A DNA stretch of 64,000 bases from Megamerina dolium (Eukaryota > Arthropoda > Insecta > Diptera > Megamerinidae): assembly GCA_963854835.1 (NCBI GenBank), contig OY978527.1, forward strand, positions 36,742,540 to 36,806,539, in the 5' to 3' direction. Numbering within the stretch: position 1 is the first letter of the stretch; every line of letters begins with the position of its first letter. Shown piece after piece: positions 44,356-55,376 of the stretch. The notes beneath the pieces were generated by a model. It was not told the origin of the DNA, searched no databases, and saw only the letters and a program-made list of their open reading frames with translations. The translations under genes and the position numbers were made by a program.

Positions 44356-45421
44356 CGAGGGCGGTCCCAGAACTACAAACAAATTTGTGCAAATTTTTCT
44401 TTATTTCTCAACATAATCTCCTTTCAGCTCTGTACACTTTTCCCAGCGATATTCAATAGCTTCGATACCCTGTTTATAGTATGAACTGTCTAGCTCATTA
44501 AAATAGCCATCTACCGCAGACTCCACCTCTTCAGTGTTTGCAAATCTTTTACCACCAAGCCATTTTTTCAAATTTGGAAATAAAAAATAATCCAAAGGAG
44601 TTAAATCTGGCAAATAGGGCGGGTGCTGAAGCAATTCGACCTTTAACTCATTGATTTTAGCCATCGCAATAGCGGACGTGTGAACTGGTGCATTGTCTTC
44701 ATGAAACAACACTTTCTTTTTCACCAAATGCGGCCTTTTTTCTTTAATTTAATCACTTGAACGCTGCAACAAATTCGTATAATACTCGCTCACGTCTCAG
44801 CCATGGTTACGAATCGACGCAAAAACTCGGCTTTATCACCGTGAAACATCGCCAAATACTCTTTAGAAACATCTTCACGACGTTGTTTTTGTTCTATTGT
44901 CAGCAAACGCGGCACCCATCTTGCACACAGCTTTTTCATCTCGAAATTTTCGGTCAATATACGATGTATAGCACTTTTTGAAATGCCTGTCATTTCACCT
45001 ATCTCACGCATCTAGCTTCAGCCGGCGATCATCCAATACCATTTTGTAGATTTTCTTAACCATTTCTGGCGTGGCCACCTCAATTGGTCGACCAAGTGTT
45101 CGTCTTGGCAGCTCGTAGGACCTCGTTTAATCTCTGCCACCCAATATTTAATGGTCGTAAACGAAGGAGCAGACTCCCACAGAGTAGAATCTAGTTCGGG
45201 TTTAATATTCGTTGGACTGAGACCTTCCAAATGAAAGTATTGAATTACATAACGGTGACCATCGTCGTTAATTTCGATGGTTCTAAAAGAATACTAAACA
45301 ACGCGGCGCCTCGAAACTTAAGACATATGTTTTAAAAGGTAGCCACTTTTCACCAAAGTAATTTTTTCCAAATTACTGCCGCCATCTATATGTCAGGTCG
45401 GTAGTTCTGGAACCGCCCTCG
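44356..45421 (-). mobile_element. mariner with 21-bp inverted repeats, internally deleted
   Basis: Inverted repeats start CGAGGGCGGTYCCAGAACTAC (44356-44376; inverted at 45401-45421, one mismatch). The right flank is TA; the left flank reads TT. Minus-strand pieces give an N-terminal half (45018-45230, 44790-45011) and a C-terminal half (44401-44727) with LFHEDNAPVHTS, 34 residues, then PLD. The first-Asp motif is destroyed: the frame reads VTMAET and then a stop, and the following ~200 bp expected of a mariner are missing. It sits exactly between units 2 and 3. Confidence 0.9.
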
Positions 45422-45633
45422 TATGTCCAATATACTGGCGCATTTGCCTTGGTGAATGATCGATCTACTTTGGAATCAAGAACACTACTTAGAGATTTAT
45501 GATCGGTATATGTGATAAATATATTGTAATAAATCGACGATTTTTTAGAAAATGACACATACAATATTATACAAATATCAATCAGTCTAAATATTATTGC
45601 AAATTTTTGTAATTTATTTTTAAAATTACTCGT

Positions 45634-46364
45634 TTAAAGTCGAACCAATTCTATGTAGATGAGAAAACATACATATTGTGGCATATTATTAGTAGAACCT
45701 AGATTTACAATAATTTTGTATTCGCCTGCCAAATATTGATAAAACAAATTTCTTTCTATTTGCTTTTATTGAAGTTTATCCATTATCACTTACACTCTTA
45801 GGTACAGGACATTTACGATTCTCCACTGGCACTGATTTTATAAATCTATAATAATAATCGGTTGGATTGAATAAGGCTCGACAAAAATCAGGACGATAAA
45901 CATGATAAATTGTTGATGTCCATTCGTTTCGTTGGCGTTTATATACACGCGCATTAATCTTCATTAAATAAATGAGAAATGAGTAATTTTAAATTTAATT
46001 ACGATCATCATGTCAATTAAAGTATGATCACATATGTGTATGTATATGATACCGGAGCAGGATCCATAATTGCTTCTTTTAACGATATATGCCCATATGC
46101 ATGTGTACTACCATTATTCAGCAAATCATATGTTACATTACTGATGTCAACGAGTTTATCAATAAAATCATTTGGATAATCATCACATTTTGAAGAAATT
46201 TCTTCTTCCAAGTGCAACACTTTATAATCATAAGCAGTCTGAAAATGCAATTTTTAATATGCAATTCTTCTACTCTGTCCTCTTAATTCATATACACTTA
46301 CATTCATCTGAATCCATATGCAGATCAGCAGCAATTTTCCAACCGATGCTAGTAACTTTCTCAT
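45634..46364 (-). pseudogene. DUF1091/CheB-like gene copy C, exon 4 acceptor deleted
   Basis: Exon 1 (46302-46364, starting MRKLLASVGKLL), exon 2 (46053-46238) and exon 3 (45794-45958) are intact, with GT-AG boundaries and the TATA box at 46419-46426. Relative to the other copies about 75 bp are missing before 45731. This removes the third acceptor and the first ~20 codons of exon 4 (the LTVYIN to PDKH region). Only the GEYKI-to-stop end (45634-45731) remains. Splicing to the next AG, in GGCAG, would shift the frame and stop after six codons. I infer a pseudogene, or a truncated protein lacking the last strands. Exon 3 changes (NEWTS, CRALF, SVPVENRKCPVPKS) place C close to the 3' half of copy D. 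Confidence 0.85.
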
Positions 46365-46566
46365 AGCTTTGTTATAGATTTAAAAAATTATTCAACTGTG
46401 GGTAAGAGTTCGAATCTGCTTTTATACCCAAAAACTGAAAATCATTTGTTATTTTCATAGAAGCAAATTATGGCTAGATTAAAGATATCATATATCTCGC
46501 GTGAATTCAACATGTAACGGAAATGTTATACACTCATTTATTATTATACAACTATTCGATAATATA

Positions 46567-47140
46567 CACAGTGCGACAACTATGTAATGAAACTCGAACC
46601 ATATCTCAGCAACCAAACGCGCCATCTATGTGTGAGCACATGCGTTTTGAAGCTTCAACCTTCCTCTACTAACTGTCAAATTTGGCATTTGGTTGACATT
46701 TAATGTTTATTGACATTCATTTTACAAGACACGTGTTCGTTTGATGTTGAAATTTTAACATGAAATTTAACATGAAATTTAACACACAGCACTCATTGTT
46801 CGTCAATTTTTGGTTCGGAATCAGGTCTGTGTGTTGAATCACCCACCGTATTCACCTGATTTGGCACCGTGCGACATCCTTTTGTTCCTAAAACTGAAAT
46901 TGAAGTTGAAAGGATGCTTTTTTGATGACATTCAGACCATACAACGGGCTTCGACGAGGGCACTGAAGGTAATTCCGAAAAATTAGCTAGAACACGCGTT
47001 TGAATCACTATTGAAACGATGTAACAAGTCTATTGAATCAGGAGGAGAATATTTCGAATAAATATACCGAAAAATTAGAAAATATCGTGTTTTAATTGTG
47101 TTTTATAGAGGCAGTCTTAATACATAGTTGTCGCACTGTG
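46567..47140 (+). mobile_element. short mariner derivative (574 bp), perfect inverted repeats
   Basis: A perfect 20-bp inverted repeat, CACAGTGCGACAACTATGTA (46567-46586; inverted 47121-47140), with TA on both sides. The interior keeps only the transposase C-terminus: LNHPPYSPDLAPCDILLFLK and then LEHAFESLLKRCNKSIESGG on the plus strand, broken by a stop. It lies about 0.2 kb upstream of gene C. The other units are empty at this site. Confidence 0.93.
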
Positions 47141-47359
47141 TATGTCGATATGAGTTGTAATAACAAATGACAAAAATTAATTGTCATTCCGTAACAGCAA
47201 GTGATTACTTGATTACTTCTTTTGAACGTTAAAGTCTGCAAAACTGATTTCTTTAGACAATCGGCACTTTGACTTATATCGGTTTCAGAATGGTACGGTA
47301 TATACAAGTATTCTGGACCAATATTCTACGAACAGTGGACTATGAAACTGCCAAGTTGA

Positions 47360-47690
47360 CGTTCGACAATAACTTACACACACACACACATTCTGGGTAG
47401 AGCGGACTGGGAGTATGGCAGTAACTCTGTCAATGAACCAATCCACTTTTACATCGACGGTTCTAAGCGTAATGGATGAACGGGAGGAGTGGTATTTTCG
47501 GAAACCCTTTGAGTCCGCATATTCTGAAGGTTGCCGGACCAATGTAGGGTCTTTCAAGACCAGAGCTCTTGACAATTCATGAGGTTCATGCAAGTGGCAT
47601 CAGTGGAACATAATAATGGACGAAATCTCTAGAATCAGTTAATCCAAATTCATCAGTATGCCGTGATTACCGAATATCTCTTAACCCTAT
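47360..47690 (+). pseudogene. LINE RNase H fragment, unit 3 copy
   Basis: Nearly identical to the unit 2 fragment: FYIDGSKRNG, a stop, TGGVVFSETL. Here the first catalytic block keeps Gly in DGS. It ends at the same LINE junction. Confidence 0.55.
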
Positions 47691-47707
47691 TTTCCTAGAG
47701 TATCATT

Positions 47708-49963
47708 TTTATACCCTGCATAATGCAATATGCAAGGTATATTCATTTCGGTCAGATGTTTGTGTCCACTTGAAGGAATCTCCGGAGATATAGATATAGA
47801 TATATATTCATGATCAGTGTCGCATAAATTTTTGATTTAACGATGTCCGTCCGTCAGTCAGTCCGTCCGTCTGTCTGTCACCTGGCTGGTTCGCACGATA
47901 ATGTGAGCAAATATTGAGTTATTTTGACGAAATTTGTCTTTTCTGCTGAGGTTCAAGATAGTATCAACCTTAATATGTTCAGGATCAATGAATCTTTTCG
48001 ACTACCGCATGCCTGTTTGGGCTCTTCAGTAATCGGTTAGACTAATTTTTTCCTTTTCACATATTAAGTTGTTCATGAAGCTACTGCTTACCCCGCAGAA
48101 GGGTTCTGGGCCTATGAAAGGAGTGTCTGCGCCCTTTTTGGCCAGTAAATCTGCCATTTAATTTCCTGCGTGCCCCAGGTGTCCCGGTACCCATATTAGA
48201 GTCACAGAGTTCCACTTTGCTAAGATGTTGAGGAGTTCAAAGCATTGTCCAACCAACTTAGATTGGAACGAGAAATTTATTCGTGATTTTAGAGCCTTCC
48301 CCATAGCGTATGATGTGCATTAGCGTCGCAACACATCACCCATTTAAGATTCCCAGTGAGGCAGTAACCCACGAGTTGCTGGAGCTCCTGGTTACTGCCT
48401 CCTGGTACACGTTGTAGGAGCTCTGAAATTGGAAGAAATTTAATATTTTTGTTGATGAGTAACGCTGCCCTGGGTCGGTGAGCATTTACTCGTAGATCAA
48501 CTTACATGTTTTTGTCTGCAGACCATTTATTTGTCCATGTGCGGCCCATGGTTCTTGGATGACTACAAAGTCCAAACAATTTTGTTCCACCATGGCACTG
48601 AGTGTGTATGAGGCGCTATTGCCCGGTGGAGATTTATTTGGAGGCATTTGAGCTGCCTCTAACTACCAGTATGCATTCGAGGTGGAGCCTGGGACATTAT
48701 TTCCCAGGCTGGCCCCTTCGGACCTTACCACCTTTCGTGCTTCGCAAGATTTCCCTGGCTTCCAGATCCTTGCGTTCCCATTTCCTGCGCCGACCAGAGA
48801 GCAGAGATGGTTCTGGACGCCAGGCACTGGTGCCCTTCTCTGCTATCGGTGCTGGCTTTGCGGTGCTGTAATCCGTTTTCAGCTTTCGGCTATGTGCTTG
48901 CGCACGAGCCGCCGCCGAAGTCGAAAGTTGCTCTTCAGCAACAGTCTTGACTTTTGCCCTGTTACCATTTAGCCTGCGTCTTAGCTTGGCACTGCCAAAG
49001 CCATAAAGACTTTTTTGCTCAGCTTTTCAACCACTTCCGAAGACTGTGGGTACAGGGCCACCGCTAGCTCGACACGGTCACCTTTGTGACCATTCGCTAA
49101 CACAAATGTCCGCGTTCTGTGACTCAATTTGCTGCAGAATTCGGTCATTTGACCACTATACTGAGCCAGGGAAGTATCCTACAAAGATTTTGGCCTCGTC
49201 CACAACCTTTAAATCGGCTCCCTCCCATGGTTTCAGGGCTGGTACCATCTCTTTCAACCAGGCCACAGTTTCGTCGTCCAGACAGTTAATAGTTAACCAT
49301 CCGGTCTTAAAACCATAGCCTGCAAAGTGAGGCTTCACCGGGCCACAGCGGGACTCGTCGATGATGCATTTCCGCACCTTGCCAATTTCCTCAGTGGACC
49401 ATATTCCCTCCGGGAAATTGTTTGGGATAACCCCGACCTTCTTAGAGCGGACAGCTTCAGCCAGAGTTGGCTTCGAACAGGGAACGAACACAGGAGCGAT
49501 TTGTGGAGCCACTCCTTTAGAAGCTACCGCTGCCACCGCCTCCATCTCCCCGCAGACCGGCACAGCGAACGCAGTCGAAGGCACTGTTGATGGTCTATCA
49601 ACCCTACCCTCAGGTGCGAATCGCTTTGTCGGCTTGGAGCTCGATGACGGAGTGGAGCCATCTGATCGGGATCTTTTCGGGGTCGTTTGTACGTCGCTAG
49701 TCGTAATTACTCCAACAGGCTTTACCACCAAGGACCTTGCTGTTTCCAGCGGTATGCCCTTGGCAAGTAAAGCCTTCAGCGTCTTGCGTCCAGCCCCGGA
49801 TAGCTTCACCCTGTCGGTTTTGGAGTCTTCCCTTGGGAGAACGCGTTCCTCCTCATGTGTGATGTGAGTTCCAGCCGACTCTTGGCTAAGTTGGACGTCC
49901 ATCCTTCCAAGACTGTCGGAAGAAGGGCTATATGCCCCCTCCGATTGGTCTTGGTCCATGTTC
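47708..49963 (-). pseudogene. LOA-like LINE, 2.4-kb internal deletion, keeps ORF1 remnant
   Basis: Same 3' end as 38010-41565. At 48297 the sequence jumps from mid-RNase H directly to the endonuclease region (equal to 41024 in unit 2), so the reverse transcriptase is gone. Upstream it keeps the endonuclease start (MVEQNCLDFVVIQ), then a long ORF1 (49156-49959, starting MDQDQSEGAYSPSS). That ORF1 is Ser/Pro/Lys-rich and then has the globular VGVIPNNFPEGIWSTEEI ... GWLTINCLDDETVAWL region. This resembles the DUF4780 domain seen in insect LINE ORF1 proteins. ORF1 is cut by a stop after YFPGSV. The 5' end joins the 3' flank of gene D. Confidence 0.8.
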
Positions 49964-50051
49964 TCAGTAAATGACACATACAAATTTTAATCAATCCAAA
50001 TGTTTTTTGTTTTATTGTAAATTTTTGTAATTTATTTTCAAAATTACTCGT

Positions 50052-50849
50052 TTAAAGTAGAACCAATTCCATGTAGATGAGAAAACATAAATATTGTGGC
50101 ATATTATTAGTTGAACCTAGATTTACAATAACTTTATATTCGCCTGCCAAGTGTTTGTCAGGCAAAAAGGGTATCACATTATCCGCAACCACATTTACAT
50201 CAACAGTTAACTGAAATTATATAAAAAAAAAAAATTAGAAAAATTTCTTTCTATTTGACTTCATTGAAGTTTATCCATCATCACTTACATTCTTAGATAT
50301 TGGACATGTACGATTCTCCACTGGCACTGATTTTATAAAACTATAATAATAATCGGTTGGATTGAATAAGGCTCGACAAAAATCAGGACGATAAACATGA
50401 TAAATTGTTGATATCCATTCATCTCGTTGGCGTTTATATACACGCGCATTAATCTTGATGAAATAAATGAGATATTAATTTTAAATTTAAAGACGATCAT
50501 CATGTCAATTAAAGTATGATCATATATGTATATGATACCGGAGAAGAGTCCATAATTGCATCTTTTAGCGATATATGCCCATATGCATGTATACTACCAT
50601 TATTCAGCAAATCATATGTTACATTACTGATGTCAACGATTTTATCAATAAAATCATTTGGATAATCATCACATTTTGAAAAAATTTCTTCTTCCAAGAG
50701 CAACACTTTATAATCATAAGCAGTCTGAAAATGCAATTTTTAATGTGCAATTCTTCTACTCTGTCTTCAAATTCGTACACACTTACGCTCATCTGAATCC
50801 ATATGCAGATCAGCAGCAATTTTCCAACCGACGCTAGTAACTTTGTCAT
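50052..50849 (-). CDS. secreted DUF1091/CheB-like protein, gene copy D (mosaic)
   Basis: Exons 50787-50849, 50539-50724, 50289-50453 and 50052-50210, with introns of 62, 85 and 78 bp and 190 residues, all open. Exon 1 and most of exon 2 are the same as copy A (SVGKLLLICIWIQMS; EEEIFSKCDDYPNDFIDKIV). From the HISLKDAIMDSSP end of exon 2 onward it resembles copy C (CRALFNPTDYYYSFIKSVPV; NMPQYLCFLIYMELV). Cys residues and the VIPFLPDKHLAGEYKVIVN block are kept. The TATA box is at 50904-50911. This is a plausible functional gene produced by exchange between units. Function as for copy A, by family resemblance. Confidence 0.8.
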
Positions 50850-50903
50850 AGCTTTGTTATGGATTTAAATAATTATTAAAATGTGGGTAAGAGTTCGAAT
50901 CTG

Positions 50904-50911
50904 CTTTTATA
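50904..50911 (-). promoter_or_regulatory. TATA box of gene copy D
   Basis: TATAAAAG 55 bp upstream of the start codon, in a promoter region that appears identical to that of copy A. Confidence 0.6.
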
Positions 50912-51376
50912 CTCAAAAACTGAAAAATCATTTGTTATTTTCATAGAAACAAATTATGGCTAGATTAAAAATATCATATATCTCGCGTGAATTCAACATG
51001 AAACGGAAATGTTATACACTCATATATCATATTATTATACAACTATGTAGATATGAGTTCTAATAACAAATGACAAAAATTAATTGTAATTCCATAACGA
51101 CAAGTCATTACTTGATTACTTCTGTTTAGGTCACCCTGTGCTAGTGGCATCTATTGCCGGCAGATGGCGCTGCCTACGTCGATAAAAGTTCCTTTTTTTA
51201 ATATTAAACGAATTGTTTAACTTCTTTTGAACCTTAAAGTCTGTAAAACTGATTTCTTTATACAATCGGCACTTTGACCTAGATCGGTTTCAGAATGGCT
51301 TCGGAATGGTACGGTATACACAACTATTCTGGACCAATATTCCATGAACAATTGACTGTGAAACTGCAGAGTTGAC

Positions 51377-52520
51377 GTTCGACAATAACTTACACACACA
51401 CATTCTGGATAGAGCGAACTGGGAGTATGGCAACATCCCTTTCAATGAAGCAATCCACTTCTTCATCGATGGCTCTAAGCGTAACGGACGATTGGGAGGA
51501 GAGGTATTTTCCGAAATCCCTCGAGTATTCTGAAGGTTGCCGGACCACTGCAGTGTCTTTCAAGAGCAGAGGTCTTGGCAATTCATAAGGTTCACGCAAG
51601 TGGCATAAGTGGATCATTATAAGTCATATGGACGGAATCTCTAGAATCAGTTAATCCGAATTCATCAGTATGCCGTAATTAGCGAACATTTCTTCACCCA
51701 AATTATTGTCAAAAGTTTCAATTTGTGTTTTATTTATATTATTTAATATAATATAGAATTTGAGACGCTTGTAATGTCCGATCAGTTATCGGGAACGAAC
51801 CCGCAGAAAAGCTAGCAAAGAAAGCTACAATAAAGTTTTTCTGATAAGGAGAGAGACTCTCCAATGGGAGAGAGACAATTATAGCAAAGAATGCAATTAG
51901 TCTAGGCATCTAGACGATGAGAAGAAACCGGTGTCCATAACTAACCATAACTAATTGTGTGAGTGTCCGGCCCTGTATTGCCGCAGAATGACAAATCTTG
52001 GGAGTCACTTCGTGCACGACTGCCCCTAGCTGGTTTACTGTCAGCTGGGGAATATTCTACGCTTTACCCGAAGTTCGGGTTGATTTGCAACATCCCGTCT
52101 ATAGCCCGTCTGTGACATCACAATGGGTCTTACTTGGACAACTGCCACAATGGAGTCTAAATTTAATAAATTGCAGAAGATGTTCACTGAAACTACTACC
52201 CCTGATCCTTTTTCTGTAATAACTGTTATCATTTTCAGTGTCCTACCCTCATAAATAAGTAAATTTCGATAAAAACTTTGTATTATATGGTTTTGAACAT
52301 TTTTCAAAAATATGGAATGTCATAACCTAAAGCATGAGCATAAGTCACAAACGAAAAACGGAGTTATCATCATCGGAAAGTTAAAATTGACTTGATTGAC
52401 ATATTTCCCATACAAAAATCTGTCCAGAAGCCAAAAGTTGTTTGGCTATAACTACGAGCCAGAGAGTCTTAGCCTTACATAAAGTATCATATCGAAAACT
52501 AAAGAGATCCGAATGTTATA
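51377..52520 (+). pseudogene. LINE RNase H fragment, tail and 3' UTR, unit 4 copy
   Basis: The longest version of the LINE remnant upstream of the gene. FFIDGSKRNGRLGGEVFSE lies at about 51453-51509, NVRSVIGNEPAEKLAKKAT at about 51773-51829, and the Cys-rich tail with its 3' UTR from 51905. Stops and frameshifts are frequent. The segment 51962-52775 is what unit 1 lost beside its gypsy element. Confidence 0.6.
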
Positions 52521-52775
52521 TAATTCCTCTAAACAATGTAGCTCAAATTACTGAAATTAACTCAAAATTCTGAGTGATCTTAATATCGTACTACACTTGT
52601 AAATGTAATTGATTTATTTAATGCATATCGCGCTACGTGAAATTGTAATACAATTTTTTGTTTGTTTGCATCTGTATTCAGCTAAACTGTTATTACTGTT
52701 GACCATCGGTTTACTAATGTTTCACAACACGGCTAACATATGTAATACGGATGAGGGACGACTATACACTATACA

Positions 52776-54325
52776 TGCATATATCTGTAAGTGTTGAAAT
52801 ATGTGTATACATAGTCGTATGTATGCATTACAAATAAAACACATAAGCATTGCAATTGCTAAAAGCGTATGTATCTAGAGTGGTTGGCACATATGAACCA
52901 TTCTGCAGGGTAACTATGTATCAGCTGCAGTGCGATAGTGTGTGCGGCCGCATGGATTTATGTTGATAACGACAACATCCTGTTATGGAGGATGTGTTTA
53001 AGGATATGTTCATATGTCATTGTTGTTGTTGTATTCCACACACTCTTGTATTTCCCATCTCTCTCTCTCGGTGAGGGTGGGTATGTACCATCTCCCCCAT
53101 GGACAACAATAATGTTTGTCAAGTTAATGTGGAGATCCTCAAGATACACTATATTACGTACTTTCAGACACAAACATACAAGTATAAGCTATTGTCATTG
53201 TTGTTGTTTGTGGTTATTGCAATAATGATGCTCATGTTGCAACTACATAGATATAAAAAGTATGCTACATTTAGATGGACAAATGCTAGATAATGCACGT
53301 AAATTAGTTTACATATTGTGAGTTATAACATCCCAATGGGTACCATGAGCAGTTGGTCTATATAAAAACAAGGAGAAAGAATGAGAGCGCCCAGGAATAA
53401 CTACTGGGATGTATGCTTTAATGCTTGAATTATTATTTTGCTAAATAATACAATAATAATAATGATAATAATAATCATAGGGACCATAAGTCTTTGACTC
53501 ATGCATAACAGTTGTGTTGTGCGGGTTTGTTATGGCTGCTTTCGTTTCCTCTCTCGCAGAGGTAAAGTTAATATTGTCAATGCTACATAGCTTCATACTG
53601 AGTTAGTGTCATTTTGAAGCGTATGTTATTACCTTATAGTTGTGCATATATATATTTATATATATACGGACTATGTAGGTTAGATATTAGTGAATAAATG
53701 AACAGTTGAATTTTTTCATTTTTCAACAATATTACATATAGTGTGCCTTAAATTTGTATGCCGCTACAAACTACTACCTAATTTTATTACTCAACATATT
53801 TACAAGTGTGCTAAGGCAGGTACAATAGTCTCAGTATATTGTATTAGCAGTTGTTCCAATAGAACGTTGAAGTGCTTTCTAGTATTCCACGAGCAATCAA
53901 TATAAGATGACATTGGGCCCTAGCGAAGATTTCTCAAAGCAAACATTTTGAATTATATTTGTGACGACTCGAAAAACCCTAATGTGATGGCAGAAATCTG
54001 ATCACGAATTCATATTCAGCCACCAAAAATCCATGAAATGTGACTATTCGGTGCAGTTGAATATTTGATTTTTTCGTGGATCTGACAAAGCAAGAAAACA
54101 AAAAATAATTAGAATTTACAGAAATCACATTCAATGTATTTTTGATAGCTAAAACAGAACCTTTAGGATATTTCGTAATACAAAACAAAACAAAAAACAA
54201 AAAACAGCAAAAATAGATATTGTGAAATTAGAAGGTGATGGCGGAAATTGGACGACAACTATTCCGATCTAGCGACCAAAAATCCAAAGAATGCAACTAT
54301 TCCAGTTTGCTGATATCTTCTTCTT
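52776..54325. repeat. unit 4 spacer, duplicate of 33966-35504
   Basis: Collinear with the unit 1 spacer, with a shorter CT run near 53058-53068 and the same TAA/ATA microsatellite near 53445-53470. No gene is recognised. Confidence 0.85.
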
Positions 54326-55090
54326 CTTATGTGGCCATAACAACCGATGATCGATTTAGTCCGAACATATAATGCGGCGCCATGTTTATCTGTTCTTCGC
54401 TTGCTGGCGCCAATTAGATATTACGAGCGCCGCCGGGTTACCCAACACTTGGTCCTTCCAACGGAGGTTTGGTCTTTCTCTCTTTTTTCGTCCTCCAGCG
54501 GGTGCCAAATTAAATACCCTCTTCGCTGGAGCGTCTTCTTCCATTAGTTCGACATGACGTAGCCAGCGCAGCCACTGGATTTTGATTCACTGGATTATGT
54601 CAATGTCAGCGTACAGCTCACACAACTCATCGTTGTATCTCATTCGGTACTCGCCATCAACACAAATAGGTCCGAAGATCCTACGCAGAACTTTTCTCTC
54701 GAAAACTCCAAGCATCCTCTCATCCGTGGTGGAAATTGTACAGGCTTCTGCTGCTTCATATGTTAGGACAGGAATAATGAGGAACTTGTAGAGTGTGATT
54801 TTCAATCTTTGAGAGAGGACTCGACTACTCAATTGCTTACGCAGCCCAAAGTAACACCTACTAACAAGAGTTATCCTACGCATGATCTCCAGGCTGACGT
54901 CATTACAGTTGTTGATCCCGGTTCCAAGATAGACGAAGTCCTTCACCACCTCGAAAGTGTAATTGTCAACAGTGAAGTGTTGTCCAAGATGACGGGACTC
55001 TTTGTTTGTAGACACTAGGTACTTCGTCTTGCCCTCGTTCACCGTAAGACCCATTCGACGTGACTATCGTTCCAATTCAGAGAATTCTTC
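54325..55090 (-). pseudogene. family R LINE, 3' part of reverse transcriptase
   Basis: A longer copy than those in units 1 and 2. Frame 54587-55054 is open for 155 codons, with GLTVNEGKTKYLVSTNKES, VYLGTGIN, VLTYEAAEACTISTTDERML and RKVLRRIFGPICVDGEYRM. A frameshift follows before the Arg-rich tail and 3' UTR. In units 1 and 2 only the part up to ADIDIV is present, so those copies begin about where this open frame ends. Confidence 0.85.
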
Positions 55091-55288
55091 ACATATTTTT
55101 CATATTAATATGGGAAAAAATTAATGAAAATATAATAAAAATAATGAATTGTATTGTACTTATGTTTTTGTTGAATGAAATAATTAAATGTTCTCAATGG
55201 TAGTGTGAACAATGATGATGAGAATGAGTACAGCATACATACAGTTTACAGTTTCATTTCTGGCGCACTCTATCGCACACAAAGTCGA

Positions 55289-55376
55289 TATAAAAGAAAA
55301 CCGGAAATTGTGCACTAACCATCAGTCGAACAGCTGACAATGGGATACTCTACATCAGCACTATTCCACTCATAAC
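55289..55376 (+). promoter_or_regulatory. candidate core promoter with first exon and splice donor
   Basis: TATAAAAG (55289-55296) is followed by an initiator-like ATCAGTC with A at 55324, 35 bp from the TATA start. A GTAAGT donor follows at 55376. The 52-nt segment between contains an ATG (55340) with only 11 codons before a stop, so the exon would be 5' UTR. The combination is what a dipteran TATA/Inr gene start looks like, but the rest of the gene is not identified. Confidence 0.35.

Larger units (their letters stand above)
45422..49965. repeat. segmental duplication unit 3 (contains gene copy C)
   Basis: Starts at TGTCCAATATACTGGCGC, equal to about 24752 in unit 1 and 36301 in unit 2. 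It continues through gene C, the RNase H fragment and a LOA-like LINE. Up to about 48297 it is closest to unit 2, including the same LINE 3' junction. Confidence 0.8.
49966..54600. repeat. segmental duplication unit 4 (contains gene copy D)
   Basis: Starts in the 3' flank of gene D (AAATGACACATACAA, equal to about 24845 in unit 1). It runs through gene D, the RNase H fragment, a spacer and the family R fragment. From about 50591 to 51720 it is nearly identical to unit 1 (constant offset 25127). It is the only unit in which the region 51960-52776 is uninterrupted. Confidence 0.85.

Noticed and set aside
49156..49983. A 275-codon frame that could be taken as a host nuclear protein
   Set aside because: It carries the DUF4780-like region of LINE ORF1, abuts endonuclease sequence of a LOA-like LINE, and its first eight codons come from the host flank, so the real start is at 49959.
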